A DNA stretch of 64,000 nt from Protula sp. h YS-2021. Taxonomy: Eukaryota; Annelida; Polychaeta; Sabellida; Serpulidae. Of the stretch, positions 22,692-34,021 are shown one piece after another. The DNA is taken from NCBI GenBank assembly GCA_949752745.1, contig OX457031.1, positions 1,364,001 to 1,428,000 of the forward strand, read 5' to 3'. The notes beneath the pieces are model-generated. The model saw only the letters and a program-made list of their open reading frames with translations, was not told the DNA's origin and ran no database searches. Every line of letters begins with the position of its first letter. Position 1 is the first letter of the stretch. A program made the translations under genes and the position numbers.

Positions 22692-23305
22692 GTGTGTGTA
22701 TATATTACTCAATTTATACACTGTTTGAGTGTTTGTCTAAGTCTTTTATTACATGCTTTATAGTCATTTTTAACTATAATATCACTCAATATGACACATA
22801 CATACACTTATTGCAGTCTACAGTTTCAGAATTAATAAGCTGACATATATTTATAACCGTTCTGTAAAAGTTCAAGCTTTTACATGAGCTTTTTCCATTA
22901 TCATCACAATATTTATATTGAAAATCTATCTATATACACTTCTATGGCAATAAACATTGTTTCATGAATAAATTGGCATCGCGGTGCAGCACAATTCACA
23001 CCATATAGGTGGCTGTGTAAATATCTGCAATTAAACCAATTTTATAATTACACGATGTTAATGAAATCAACGTGAGGTGTGCAACACCGTAAACATGTAA
23101 AAACAAGAACAGATCAACAACAGATTAGAAACCATTTAAAAAACAAGTTAAACTTAAGACGCTTGAAGTTTTACTGGAGCTGTTTTCTACGTTTTGACAC
23201 CTATTCAGCCATAAAACAAGGTGAACGTTAAACTCAAATGATTCAGTTAGTCATTTATTAGTCTTTCGGCTCACATCTCATGGGGCCAATAAATGACTTG
23301 CTGAA
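21390..23305. repeat. Recurrent hairpin family CATTTATTGG...CCAATAAATG in a duplicated block
   Basis: Inverted pairs AGTCATTTATTGGTCT ... AGCCAATAAATGACT with 20-30 base loops occur at about 21392-21442, 21643-21695, 21928-21975 and 23250-23303, with a half copy near 21577. They sit in diverged copies of one block (20.2-21.5 kb and 22.4-23.4 kb) that also carries a (TA)n tract and the GTGCAAAACGAATACA phrase. Confidence 0.8.
22600..22700. repeat. (TA)n microsatellite
   Basis: About 90 bases of TA with minor interruptions, the counterpart of the tract at 20488-20595. Confidence 0.95.
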
Positions 23306-23985
23306 TCGTTTTTATGCAATAACCTAACATTGTATGCATTTTAATATGTTTACACAGGGTTACACAACTATATACACTGCAAAACGACTACAGCACAACT
23401 CTCATATAGCACTTTGCCGAAAATAACACCACTTTTCAATTGTCCCTCTTAAGTGTTTTGTCATTATAAAGTAAACTCACAGACACAATCAACCCCTCCC
23501 TCTACATCCCTTTCACCCCTTCCTCGTCTCAACGCCCTCCCGCCTACATCCCAAAAAATATAATGAAATTAGTACTTAGTTCGAGGATAATACAATTCTA
23601 ATAACAAAGTAGTAGATGATGCGATGAAAATAAAGACATGTGTAAATAATGGAAGAAAACTGGTACGCAATTCACAAATTGTGAATTCTGAATAAATCCA
23701 GAGTTTTGGATGCATTTCAATTCAAAACCCTAAGGTGTGCTGGGACAGCCCTATATCACTTGGATACGAATTTTCATTCATTTGGGCATTGTTAAACAAA
23801 TGTTGCCATCATTAACAAAATTATTTCATATTTTATTTCGTTCAGATTTCACTCAGAAAAAATACGGTTTTGGTGAAATAACATTTCTGTTTATTCTTAA
23901 GGACTTTAATTATCATTTGTTTATTTATTAAGTTTTGTTTACTTCATTTTAGTCTAACCTCCAAACATTTGAAATTATTGATTAA
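23305..23985. other. No gene seen
   Basis: AT-rich unique-looking sequence with a CT-rich patch near 23490-23545. No supported exon. Confidence 0.45.
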
Positions 23986-23990
23986 CTTAC

Positions 23991-24054
23991 ATCTGTAATC
24001 AGGATCAACTCCAGAAATACCTAAACTGAGGATGGTCTCCACAAAACTCGAATA
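23991..24054 (-). CDS. Possible short coding exon, unassigned
   Basis: On the minus strand an acceptor (CATAATTAG) is followed by 63 open bases ending in a strong donor (ACAGAT then GTAAGT). The one open reading reads VETILSLGISGVDPDYR. It enters in phase 0 and leaves in phase 1, so it does not join the exon at 25108-25223 directly. No domain is recognised; chance is possible at this length. Confidence 0.3.
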
Positions 24055-24369
24055 CTAATTATGGATATAAGACTGCAGTTCATATAATGATAATAAATCA
24101 AATGAGCGGGACTGACACGAAACGCCCACTTTTCCATCCCTCAACCCCGGAAACTTCACCACTTCCCGACGTAGTTCCTTTGCACTGTCAGCATTAGTCA
24201 TAACCTATCACAGTTTATACTGCACATTCTCAGATTGAAATCCTGCCAGTTTTTAGGGAAACAAAACTTACAAGAAGCAAATGAGAAAAAAGATTGATCT
24301 CGACGACATGGAAATTATTAATTATTTCAACTTTTACAGGGTAGAAAAATAAATTTCTGGCACTTGTCT

Positions 24370-25000
24370 GGCATTTAGGAATTTGATTCAGTTATTTATT
24401 AGTTGCAAAACAATTTTTAATGTTTCGTTTAATTGACGCAAATAGAATACTTCCACAACTTGCATCCTGTTTTTCCTGTCCCCATCTGGAGCGCATTCGG
24501 GTCAAAGCAATAAGATTGTTTATGCACGCCGTTTTTCTTTAACATTACAGCTTAACTACTCTTTAACGGATTGAAGGCTTGCATTCCGTATTTCCACACT
24601 CCATATTCACTACTTCATATCGTTTTTGATCTCTTTCTTCTAAATTGGTTCTCTGGATAAAAGTAAAAAATATAATTTTAATAGTTTATTGATTAGTATT
24701 AATTAAAAAAAGCAAATTACATTATATATATATGATATATGTATTTTACATATAAAATACATAAAAACGTTTGCATTAAATATTATAAAGCACTTTACTT
24801 TAAAGCACTGATGATTACATCAAATTTTACACTTCTGTAAGATCACATATGAAAGGTGCTATATTTTAATGTCAAACATAAATGTAGTAAGAAAAATGAA
24901 GTTTTGCAAGAACCCGAAAATAGTACGACAACCTGAGAAATAAGACCACTTGTCAATATTGACCTTCCAAGTCACTGCTTTAATGGATACCCCCGAAGAT
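24370..25000. repeat. Diverged segmental duplication of 30570-31110
   Basis: Shared phrases in the same order include TTCAGTTATTTATTAGTT, ATGTTTCGTT, TTTAACATTACA, CTTTAA(C/T)GGATTGA and GCACT(T/C)TACTTTA. The second copy lies inside the peptidase gene's introns, so this copy marks a partial gene duplication whose exons were mostly lost. Confidence 0.75.
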
Positions 25001-25107
25001 AACGACAGCCTAGAATTAAGACTGATGAACCTAATGGCTTTTGACTTATGTTGGATTAACAAAGAATTAATGGCTGATAAAAGATGAAGCTTTAAGTATT
25101 TACTTAC

Positions 25108-25223
25108 GGTCATATATAAGGTGCATTTCCTGGCTTGGCTCTTTCATTTCAGAGTCGTCTCGCGTGTTTTTTGGTTTTTTGCGCAACACAAAGTGTTTCT
25201 TCTTGTTGATCGTCATGCCGTTT
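25108..25223 (-). CDS. Possible exon: basic/acidic linker, unassigned
   Basis: Bounded by a good acceptor (TTTTTAAACAG) and a perfect donor (GACC then GTAAGT). The only open frame reads NGMTINKKKHFVLRKKPK, then NTRDDSEMKEPSQEM and HLIYD. RDDSEMKEPSQEM resembles KDDSETKPTPDVE in the peptidase gene's linker exon (31425-31551), consistent with this region being a decayed or reorganised copy of that gene. It could instead be a juxtamembrane tail. The partner exons are not established. Confidence 0.45.
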
Positions 25224-25229
25224 CTGTTT

Positions 25230-26130
25230 AAAAACAATCAAACCTCGTCACATTGCTGTGCTTTTCGTTAATGTTGTCGGAATCAACCGTCGAAAGAACG
25301 AATTAAAGTGGCTCACAAATTCTAAAAAATGATTTAGGCCAGCTTGGTTAATTTTTGCATACTTTATATACAAAAAAGAATACTGATATTCAACCATTGT
25401 AACCTGCCTGGACAATACATAGGTAAGTGAATGTAATAAATAAAGAATAGATAACAAGACTTTTCGCCATTATTGGTGCAAAGTTCCGGTAAGTGTTTAA
25501 ATTGGTGTACACTCGCATAATAGTTTGCTCTTTCCCTAGATGGCCTCGCAAAATGTGAAAGTGCGGTTTGGCTTATACCACCGTTTGTTTGAAAGTGCTT
25601 TTTCTCTTGTATCACCATTTGTCTTATTTTATATTTCCGCGTCAAATCATTGTTCTGCGCTAGGGTCTGGGTTACTACAGAAAGATAATTTACCCTTCCG
25701 AATCTACATTCCGTTATTCCGTTCGTCTGTCACCGAGTCATGTTAAGCGCAGTATTCTCAACAAAATGCTAATCGATGTCTTAGCTAATAACCTAATATC
25801 CAGAATGATCTGCCATGTTGAGTTTGATTTAGTCGGATCTCAGAATGCATATTCAGTGTAAATTGGACATTTTACATTTAATATTTCACAGTGTCGTAAT
25901 GAATTCTGATGTCAGAATTTAGAATAACACGTTTCCTACCCTTTCTTCCTTGCTTTTATAAAAGTCATATTTTGAATGACTAAAGACTGCTGTACGGTAA
26001 AATTTGGAGAAACCATCGCCCAGGCAAAAACCACCGGTACAGTTCAAAACAAACTCGGATAAAGAATTCTGAACTAGGGCGGTATTTACTTGCAGCTAGC
26101 TGTTTTGTTTAGTGCTGTCTGTTCCTTATT
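25230..26130. other. No gene seen
   Basis: AT-rich sequence between two exon-like regions. The short open frames here lack splice context or resemblance to known families. Confidence 0.4.
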
Positions 26131-26394
26131 CATAAATTTTGTTTATTGTGGGAGTCCGTTATGATTATGTTTACTCACATGCAAGGCGTGTGGATCTCTT
26201 TGACGCCATTCTCATTAACGTCGCGCCATTGCATTGCACCAGAAATGCTCTACAACATAAAGTGGTGGACACTTGGAGTTTTAGGATAGCTCTGATATGT
26301 GCTATTTGCTCCACAGTTTTCTGATTAGTGTTATTTTCTCCACAGTTTTCTGATCAGTGATATTTTTTCCACTTTTTTCTGATCAGTGCTATTT

Positions 26395-26465
26395 TCTCCA
26401 CAGTTTTCTGATTAGTGCTAATTTCTCCACAGATTTCTGATCAGTACTAGTTTCTCCACAGTTTT
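26395..26465. repeat. Short tandem repeat
   Basis: TTTTCTGATTAGTGCTATTTCTCCACAG-like units of about 30 bp begin near 26290 and recur about five times to 26465. Each carries a pyrimidine tract ending in CAG on the plus strand, so acceptor-like strings here are repeats, not exon borders. Confidence 0.7.
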
Positions 26466-26507
26466 CTCACATATCTGAAACCGTCTACTGCATAAGCTGT
26501 TGTTACA

Positions 26508-26612
26508 TAACCTGGACAAACACTGTAATGTGATCTGTCGATTTTATGCCAATAATTTTTCAATGTCGATCGGAATAAAAAAAGTCGATACAAACAAGTT
26601 ATTTGTTTTCGA
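26508..26612. mobile_element. Diverged copy of the 130-bp MITE-like family
   Basis: Begins TGTTACATAACCTGG and retains CCAATAATTTTTCAATG and AAAGTCGATA in the family order. The 3' end is eroded. Confidence 0.55.
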
Positions 26613-27229
26613 AACGTCAGTTAATTCAAATTAGAATGCATAGGTTGATTTTCTTTGATTCAACATTAAGATCAGTTTCGAAACTGTTGACCAAAATGAC
26701 AACATTGCTTTATATGTGACTAGTGTTTCATGTTGATTTTGAATACATAAATATCTGCCAAATGTTTGTTGAATTTAAGTGAATATATGTTAAATGTTTA
26801 TTCACACGTAAACCCCAGGGCTTACTCTTGCGATTTTTCTGTCTATCAGAGTCACATTGTTTGGTACTGTATGTCACATAGCTCTTTAATAAAGTTAATC
26901 GCAATATGTGGTAATAATAAATTCACACCAAATAAATATTTTATTTCTGAAACAGTAAAAGTCTGCTTTACAATTGGCACTCCCTCATGATTGGAAAATG
27001 TCGTCAGAGATCCCCTTTGTTTTCTGAGAAAAACTAAATCTGTTGAAATTTTGTTTACTCACAGATGAATTTTCTTTGTCGCTAGTATCAGTTATTTCAC
27101 AGCTTTCCATTTTCTTGGAGACGCTCTACAACATAAAGCGATGTTTGTGGACACAAACACTCGTGTATAATGCTGATCAGTATCATTTTTTCGCTGTTTT
27201 CTCCTTATTGAGGAACCTTCTACAGAATA

Positions 27230-27368
27230 AGGTTTTGTTACATGGCTTGGATAGCTGCTATAACTTGAAAGATCAATTCCCAGGTCAATAATTTTTCATT
27301 GCTGTTTGGAACGCAAAAGTCGATAGATATTGCCGTTCTTTTCATGAAAATTGGCTAATTACGTAAGT
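27230..27368. mobile_element. Copy of the 130-bp MITE-like family
   Basis: TGTTACATGGCTTGG, then GATCAATTCCCAGGTCAATA, then GTCGATAGATATTGCCGTT, ending GGCTAATTACGTAAGT. Order and spacing match the copy at 15665-15795. Confidence 0.65.
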
Positions 27369-28454
27369 ATTATCCTTAAGAAAAACAATGCCTTACTGAT
27401 AAATAATATTTAACATCGACTTATAATCACCCAAAACATGCTAAATGTTGACACAAAATAAGTGAATGTCTGCCAAATATTTAAGCACATGTAAGCCTGG
27501 CGTATACTAAAGAGTAGAACTTGTAGGTCCTGACCAATATAATTTTGTACAGCTTGCAACTGCACTGCATCCATTCTGCAGTATAAACTAGTGTTTACTC
27601 ACAAGTGAAGCTTGTAAATCATTCCCGTCGCTTTCGTTAATTTCTTTAGGATTTCTCTGTCCATCGTAATCACATTGATCGGTATTTGGTGATGCACTGA
27701 CCTTGATAAAAGGTAATATATTATTTTCTTTATAACTTACAACTGCATTGCAAATTTGCATAAGCAAAACCTAGTGCTCATCACACTTGAAGCTTGTGAA
27801 TCATGTGATCGCTTCTCTAATTTTCTCCATGATTTTTCTGTTTATCGGAATAGCATAATTTGATATTGGATGATACATGATATTTAATTGAAGTTAATCG
27901 CATAATGTGGTAATCACATAAATCACACATATTCCGAAAATTTGAACCGAAAGGAAAACACTACCTTTCTGGTTATTAATAGTTCATGTTGACTCATAAT
28001 CAGCCAAAATGTGCTTAATGTTGACACAAGATAAATGAATATCTGCTAAATGTTTAATCAAACGTAAAGCTAGCATTTACTCATACGTGGGACTTGTGGA
28101 TCCTTTTAACTGGTATTATTATTTTTGCACAACTTGAAACTGGACTGCATCCATTCTGCAGTATAAACCAGTGTTTACTCACAAACGAAGCTTGTGAATC
28201 ATTCTCGTCGCTTTCGTTAGTTTCTTCAGGATTTCGCTGTCCATCATAATCACATTGATCGGTATTTGGTGATGCTATGACCTTGATAAAATATATTATG
28301 TTGTTTCGTATGCTACTACCAAATATTTTAATAACATATGTACTTTCATTGTTGATTATGAATTTGATAATTCAGAAAATAAGAAGAAATTAGAAAACAT
28401 TGTGAAATACAAGCCGAGCACCATATACAAAGTAAAATATGTGAGATGAAACCT

Positions 28455-31400
28455 TTATAATATAAATATATTTTGAAATTTAAACAGTAAAACAACAATA
28501 ATAACAAAGCGTTGACAATTGATTGGATTTGTATGAATATATGAATAATAATCAGTTGCTACCGGAATGACGTTCTCATATTGCTGACATGCTTTTACAT
28601 TCAAATCACAGTATGTTGCCAGCGCATCTATTCCATTTTTGAGTTTGAATGCCATCACAACGTAAATCTCTTCTGTCTCGTTATGTTGGTTGAGTATTTT
28701 TCTTTTGTCGCCAAGTGTTACTATTCCAATTGGCTGTCCGGAGTTTTCTCTGAATAAAATCACATGCCAGTTTTAAGAAATATTTACACTTCATATTTGA
28801 GTCAAAGACTTACACATTATTTTAGGAAAGACTTACATTATGCATTCTTCCATTGCCACATCCTAATAGTAAATATTGATTACATGTGCACTATTGTTTA
28901 TCACAGATCCCCACAATACTGATTAGGGCTTAAGCTTAGCGTACACAGTATCACATAGTGGGTAAGTTCTATAATTACCCATGCAACATTACTTCAGGGT
29001 CATATTGGAGTTAAGTGCAACAGTTTCTCATGGTTAATTTGACTAATTCTTAACCTACAAAAAGTGCTACGGTATCACATAGTGGGTGTGACTAATACTT
29101 ACCATACAGAATACCACAGTATCATATTCCGGGTAGGACCTAAACTTATCCTTACATATGTGTCATAGTTTAGTGGGAGAACCAACATTTACCAACACAA
29201 ACGGAAATGCATTTTACACGAGTCATTCATTGCCATGTCATGTTTGTGATTATGTGATGTTTGCGTGTTTGTTGTGATAATTTAACATTTGTGTGATGTT
29301 TGTTATTATGACTAACCTGTACACTAATGATCCACTGTCGCCAAAGCTGGCAAAATCCCCCTCCTGTGCACTTTTGATCATTATCAAATTCATAAACACT
29401 CGTTTCTCGTTATCCCTTGTAATCCTAAGATGATAATTCGTGTTTATGATAACGCCCTTCGTTGTGCCGGTTACACCTGCTTTCGCTACTCTTACTTCCT
29501 TCAGATCAGCTTGATTGCCATTGTAGCATTCTGCCAGATCCCGGAATTCTTGTTTATCCAATGTATCCAAGCATTTTTTAGATAGTTCTACAGCTGCTAT
29601 GTCAACAAAACTTCCATCAAACGTGCCATAAACTCCTGTAGCGTTGTTCCCAAGTATCTTCATATCGTTTTCTTGACCATATTTAACCTCAATATCAGTT
29701 TCATGGTGATATCCTGGCTGGCATTTGAAATTGTGCTGGGCTGTGATAGCATACATCTTTTCCAAATTTAAGCCATCACTTGCTAAACAGGCGATACTTC
29801 CTTCACTTTTATGGTAAATGCCACTTCCACTATGCACCAAGTGTCTTATCGCATGATCTTGTTCTACCACTACAAATAAGTCCTTTCCCCACCAATCTCT
29901 GTATTCCGTTTTTAGGAAGTTTTCAACTGAATGATCTTTGTCGTTGTACGTATCCACAACTATGAAAGGCTTTCCGTTCTCTCCGTCGACTTGATATATA
30001 CCCTGGAACCCACTCACCCTAAACGCAGAAGAAAAAGTAAAGGACATATAATTTAATACAGGGAGTACTTTATTATCATCGAAGTGTTGGATGTGAGTAA
30101 AAACGGATAAGCAAAATTTATACCTATGTTCTCTCTCAATTTATTTAAACTGAGAAGTGTGTCAAAAATACTAAATAGGCCCTTAAATAAATGAAGTTTA
30201 ACTTTCAGCACTGTGAACTAACCGGGTCTTCCTGAAGAACTGTTAAAATGCTAAAACAGATGTTGCAAGAAGTTATGCGTTTTTCCATCTCAATAATGAA
30301 ATCTTCGTGTCGGGAAGGTATTTTTCTATTTCGCATTTTGCAGTTCTTCAAAACATTTACGAACAGATAAGCCAATCAATAAATAAGGTTTAAAAAGAAA
30401 TAATTCTCTGTATGCAACATTAATTGTATGCTGTTAGCTCTGAGCAAATAAACATTTTGCATACTCTTTGGCTTTTTGAAAAATATCATCAATTGACGGA
30501 GGTTGAGCATCCGTTATGGAATCAGATGTGGGCGACCTGAAACAATAGTCAAAGTGAAAATCATTTTATCTTAAATTCAGTTATTTATTAGTTAAAAAGA
30601 AATTTTTATGTTTCGTTCTAGTTCTCATCCGGGACAAAAGAATTAAATCGTTTGTACACGACTTGACAGTTTAACATTACATTTTGACTATTCTTTAATG
30701 GATTGATGGTTTGTATTCAGCATTTCGACATTTCATGTTTCGTATTTCATTTCAAATTTGACTACTTGTCTTGGAAAGTCGATCTGTGGATGAAATGTAT
30801 AAAATATAATTTTATAAATAAATAAGTTTGATGGTAGGTAGTAACGCAAATAAAATAGGTAATAAAGCAAATTATAGTACAAGTATATATATATATATAC
30901 TGTTTACACTAAATATTCTTAAAGCACTCTACTTTATAAACAATAATAAACACCACCCCGGAAGTCGTACCACCTCCGGAATAATACGACCTCGGAAATA
31001 ACTCTATTTTTCAATATTTTCCTATATGCAAACAAATAGATACACGTGTAAAATAATAAAATAAGATGTAGTACAAACGTAAGATATTTTCCATCTAAAC
31101 AACGACATCTTTGTGTGGAGAATGCAAGTCAGAACATATACTAAAAGAAACGCTCCAAGTTTGAAATTAAAAATTCTGTATGTGTAACATTAATTGCAGC
31201 TTTTTCATGTCTGAGCTAATGGCAGTATTACATACTGTTTTGCTTGGTTGAAAATATCATCAATTGACGGCGGTTGAGCTTCAGGTATGCAATCAGACGT
31301 GGATCCCCTGTAACAATTATAAAAGTGAGATTAAACGAAATGCTAAGTGTTTGATGTTTTATGTTTACATAAATTAATACAAGTATATGAATTGCAAAGA

Positions 31401-33339
31401 AGAAATTGTTAAGAAATGTATTACACTTCCAACTTTTCATCCGAAGGCGGTTTTGGAGCTATCGGCTGGTCATCTGTAGAAGATTCAACGACTTTTAACT
31501 CGACATCTGGAGTAGGCTTGGTTTCAGAGTCGTCTTTACTGCTCTTTCCATCTGTAAAATGGCCAAAGAAACGGTTTGCAACGCGGCAGACGTAATCACT
31601 CGTAAACGTCAATTTATGTACCACTCGAAGTGTGTATTTAACATGTTCATAGAAATATAACGCGGTGCTAAAACACGACAGAGTAGTGCATTTTCAGATT
31701 TGTAAGCGATTATAAATGCAGAAGGTTCTTGGACCCTGTTTACACTGGTCTTTAAGACCAGTGCTACAAGGCTCAGGGAAGGAGCTTTTTCGGAACAGTC
31801 TGCATGCGTACATGGTTTTATTTATATACTTTATACTTCATTAATATACTTTCTTAAATAAATACAAGGTCATATCAGTTTCAAATAATTGATATAATTT
31901 TTCTTTGTACATATGAGGATCTTTTCCTAATTCTTGTTTTCCTTTTTGATAAAGTGACTTTGAAGCTGGCAACATTTTACATATAAATTTTCCAATCTAT
32001 CACAAAATATATTTCTTGATAATGTAATGATAGCATAATTGACTTTACAATACCGATTACCACCATCTCCCCTCTTTGTGTCTTCCTGGTTGTTTTCATA
32101 GTGTGGTAAAAATAAGGAGCATCGTCTTCAAGCTCATAACACTCAGTTAAATGGCAAAAAAAATTATCCAAAACGGTTGTGAGCTGGAATTTGAGTGCTG
32201 TGAAAGATTCATGAGTTTGTTCAACTTTCCGTACTGCACTTTTCTCCAGACTGAATTCCTTTTTATCAGCCTGAACATCTGTTATTACGCTTTGATTTAT
32301 TTCAGTTTTCAAGTCTTTTAAAGAGTCTGCGAAATCTTCTAAAATATCAAAAATCTTCATTCTCGTGTATCTCCAGTAGCGCGAGAATTTTGATATTTTG
32401 AACCTTCTGTCTGTAAGAAAATGCATTAATTCCAGTGCTAATTTCTCACAGTCTGTAAAACTGATCCCCACTTTCTGCAGTCTCTGGCTAAGAAATTGTG
32501 AAAGTGAAATTTCCTGTCTTACGTAATCTGTTTCTTCTTCAACATCTTGTGATTCCAGAAAACTATATTTTTTTTCAGTAAGCACTTCACTTGATTCGAT
32601 GTAATTTTCGAGCATCGTTTCCAGTCTGTCCGCTATTACTTCGAAAGAATAATTTTTATGCTGCATTCCATGAAAATATGGGAATGAATCAAATGTAGCT
32701 TTGGTCACTATGTAAGTCCAAATTTGTTCAATGGTGCGAAATTGCATCCTCCGAACACCATCAAATGCCAGTTGCCAAGCCTTTTGTGCATTCTGAAATT
32801 CCGTCGAAAAGCAGAGTTTTATTTTGCAAATTTTACAATGAAACTTTGGCCATTGACTTAAGAAAAAAATTATTTAAAAATAATTTTAAATAAAAAAGTA
32901 TATTTAAGCTTTTGTATTTAAAATTATTCGTAATTGTCATAGATGTCAAAATTTTAATTAATTAAAACTACAATTGAAATATTGCTTAAGTCTGGTTGGT
33001 TATCAATTTGATAAAAATAAAAATCTGTTTTCATATTCTACGTCTATTTTGGTTTGTAAATACATATGCTTTGTTTTGTATTGCCTTTAATATTATGGTC
33101 TAAATTCTGTATTATACATTTCATGTCCGTTTAAAATTTTTCAGGCAGTGAAAATTTGTCTCTTTGCTTTTGGATTTCACCAGTTCCACATTTGGCGTTT
33201 TAGGCTTAGGATACATTAATAGCAATACCTCGTGTGAAATCATTGGAAAGGGTAACCTTTTGGTAATTTGATCTTCTAGTTGCAGCAGAACTTTTCTTTT
33301 CATGGCATATCTGTCCTCGTATTTACCTCTAAACTCCAT
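28455..33339 (-). CDS. Trypsin-fold serine peptidase with long N-terminal helical region and acidic linker
   Basis: Exons in coding order: 33229-33339 (ATG at 33339), 32054-32792, 31425-31551, 31236-31307, optionally 30465-30536, 29317-30018, 28455-28749. All junctions keep phase; the product is 681 residues, or 705 with the optional exon. Residues 1-283 are mostly helical and match no domain I recognise. Residues 284-349 are an acidic, proline-rich linker. Residues 351-682 form a chymotrypsin-like domain: TAQHNF (His445), VDIAAVEL (Asp489) and GDSGS (Ser578), so the triad looks intact, followed by QPIGIVTLG as in the strand after the serine. There is no signal peptide, so it is probably intracellular, unlike digestive trypsins. 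The last exon ends in a hydrophobic stretch. Substrate is unknown; an effector role is conjecture. Confidence 0.8.
28885..29180. repeat. About 70-bp degenerate repeat in the last peptidase intron
   Basis: GTATCACATAGTGGGTAAG and variants recur near 28938, 29070 and 29128, separated by AACTTACCNTAC-like sequence. Confidence 0.6.
30465..30536 (-). CDS. Duplicated in-phase linker exon of the peptidase gene (second copy)
   Basis: 72 nt, phase 2 at both ends, encoding SPTSDSITDAQPPSIDDIFQ plus KAKE. Its sister exon 31236-31307 encodes GSTSDCIPEAQPPSIDDIFN plus QAKQ with identical phase. Either or both can be spliced between the acidic linker and the peptidase exon without a frame change. Donors are GTATGC and GTATGT. 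I included it as optional because both have intact splice sites. Confidence 0.7.
30570..31110. repeat. Intronic partner of the segmental duplication at 24370-25000
   Basis: Lies between the two duplicated linker exons of the peptidase gene and carries the same ordered phrases as 24370-25000, plus a (TA)n run near 30884. Confidence 0.75.
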
Positions 33340-33859
33340 ATTTAAGTGAATGACTCTTTATGTGATTCCTAATATAAAACATATAAACAATAAAGTAATG
33401 GTATTTAATTATTTTTACAGAGCTTAAAATTATCTTGATATCTTCCATTACATGATTTCTATTTAATATTATGTAATTTATTGACAGACCAAACCGCCGT
33501 AGAGATTGTCTTCTGGATAACAACACCTTAACAAAAGAATATAAGTGCCATAGCGGTGTCTAAATAAAACCAAGCCATAACAGCCATAATCACCGTAGAA
33601 GAGAACAGATAAATATCAACGATAACACGTCACATCGTCCTAACCCTTTTCTCCCTGATGATTATGTTTTGATTGTTCTAACCTTAGATCAGTATACCTT
33701 GTTTGACTAATTGATCTCATTTTCTTTCTCAAATTATTTGACTGATTGTTCATATTTTGAGTTCTTTGTTAATCCTTTAAGCATGTCGTAAAATTGTGTT
33801 TGATTGAAGAGTATTAACATGTAAATAATTTTGCTATAAATATTTATTTCTTTTGACTT

Positions 33860-33920
33860 ATTAATTTGACATCTTAGCTATAACATGTTGACTGACGCAT
33901 TAATTTGGTATATTAATTCA
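33860..33920. repeat. Inverted single copy of the 39-bp repeat at 35200-35530
   Basis: ATTAATTTGACATCTTAGCT, then ATAACATGTTGACTGACGCATTAATT, is the reverse complement of the unit found downstream. The two occurrences flank the pogo-like element in opposite orientation. Confidence 0.7.
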
Positions 33921-34021
33921 AACGCCCAACGCCCATGAAATATACCAGTGATATCCTTCAGGAATGAAAATAATATAACTTGACATAACTGAAGGCAACA
34001 CAAGCTGAATGAATCAATATA

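Larger units (their letters stand above)
26140..28300 (-). repeat. Tandem modules of about 580 bp, each with a small exon-like unit
   Basis: 27420-27730 and 27995-28300 align over their whole length at a 580-bp offset. Two units are intact on the minus strand, 28183-28281 and 27603-27701, each 99 nt, phase 0 to 0, with a GTGAGT donor. Both encode ASPNTDQCDYDGQRNP followed by an acidic NESD tail. Decayed relatives lie near 27785-27880 (in-frame stop), 26825-26890 (QCDSDRQKN core, GTAAGC donor), 27063-27110 and 26155-26225. They may be alternative 3' exons of the peptidase gene just upstream, or exons of another gene. No known domain is recognised. Confidence 0.6.
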
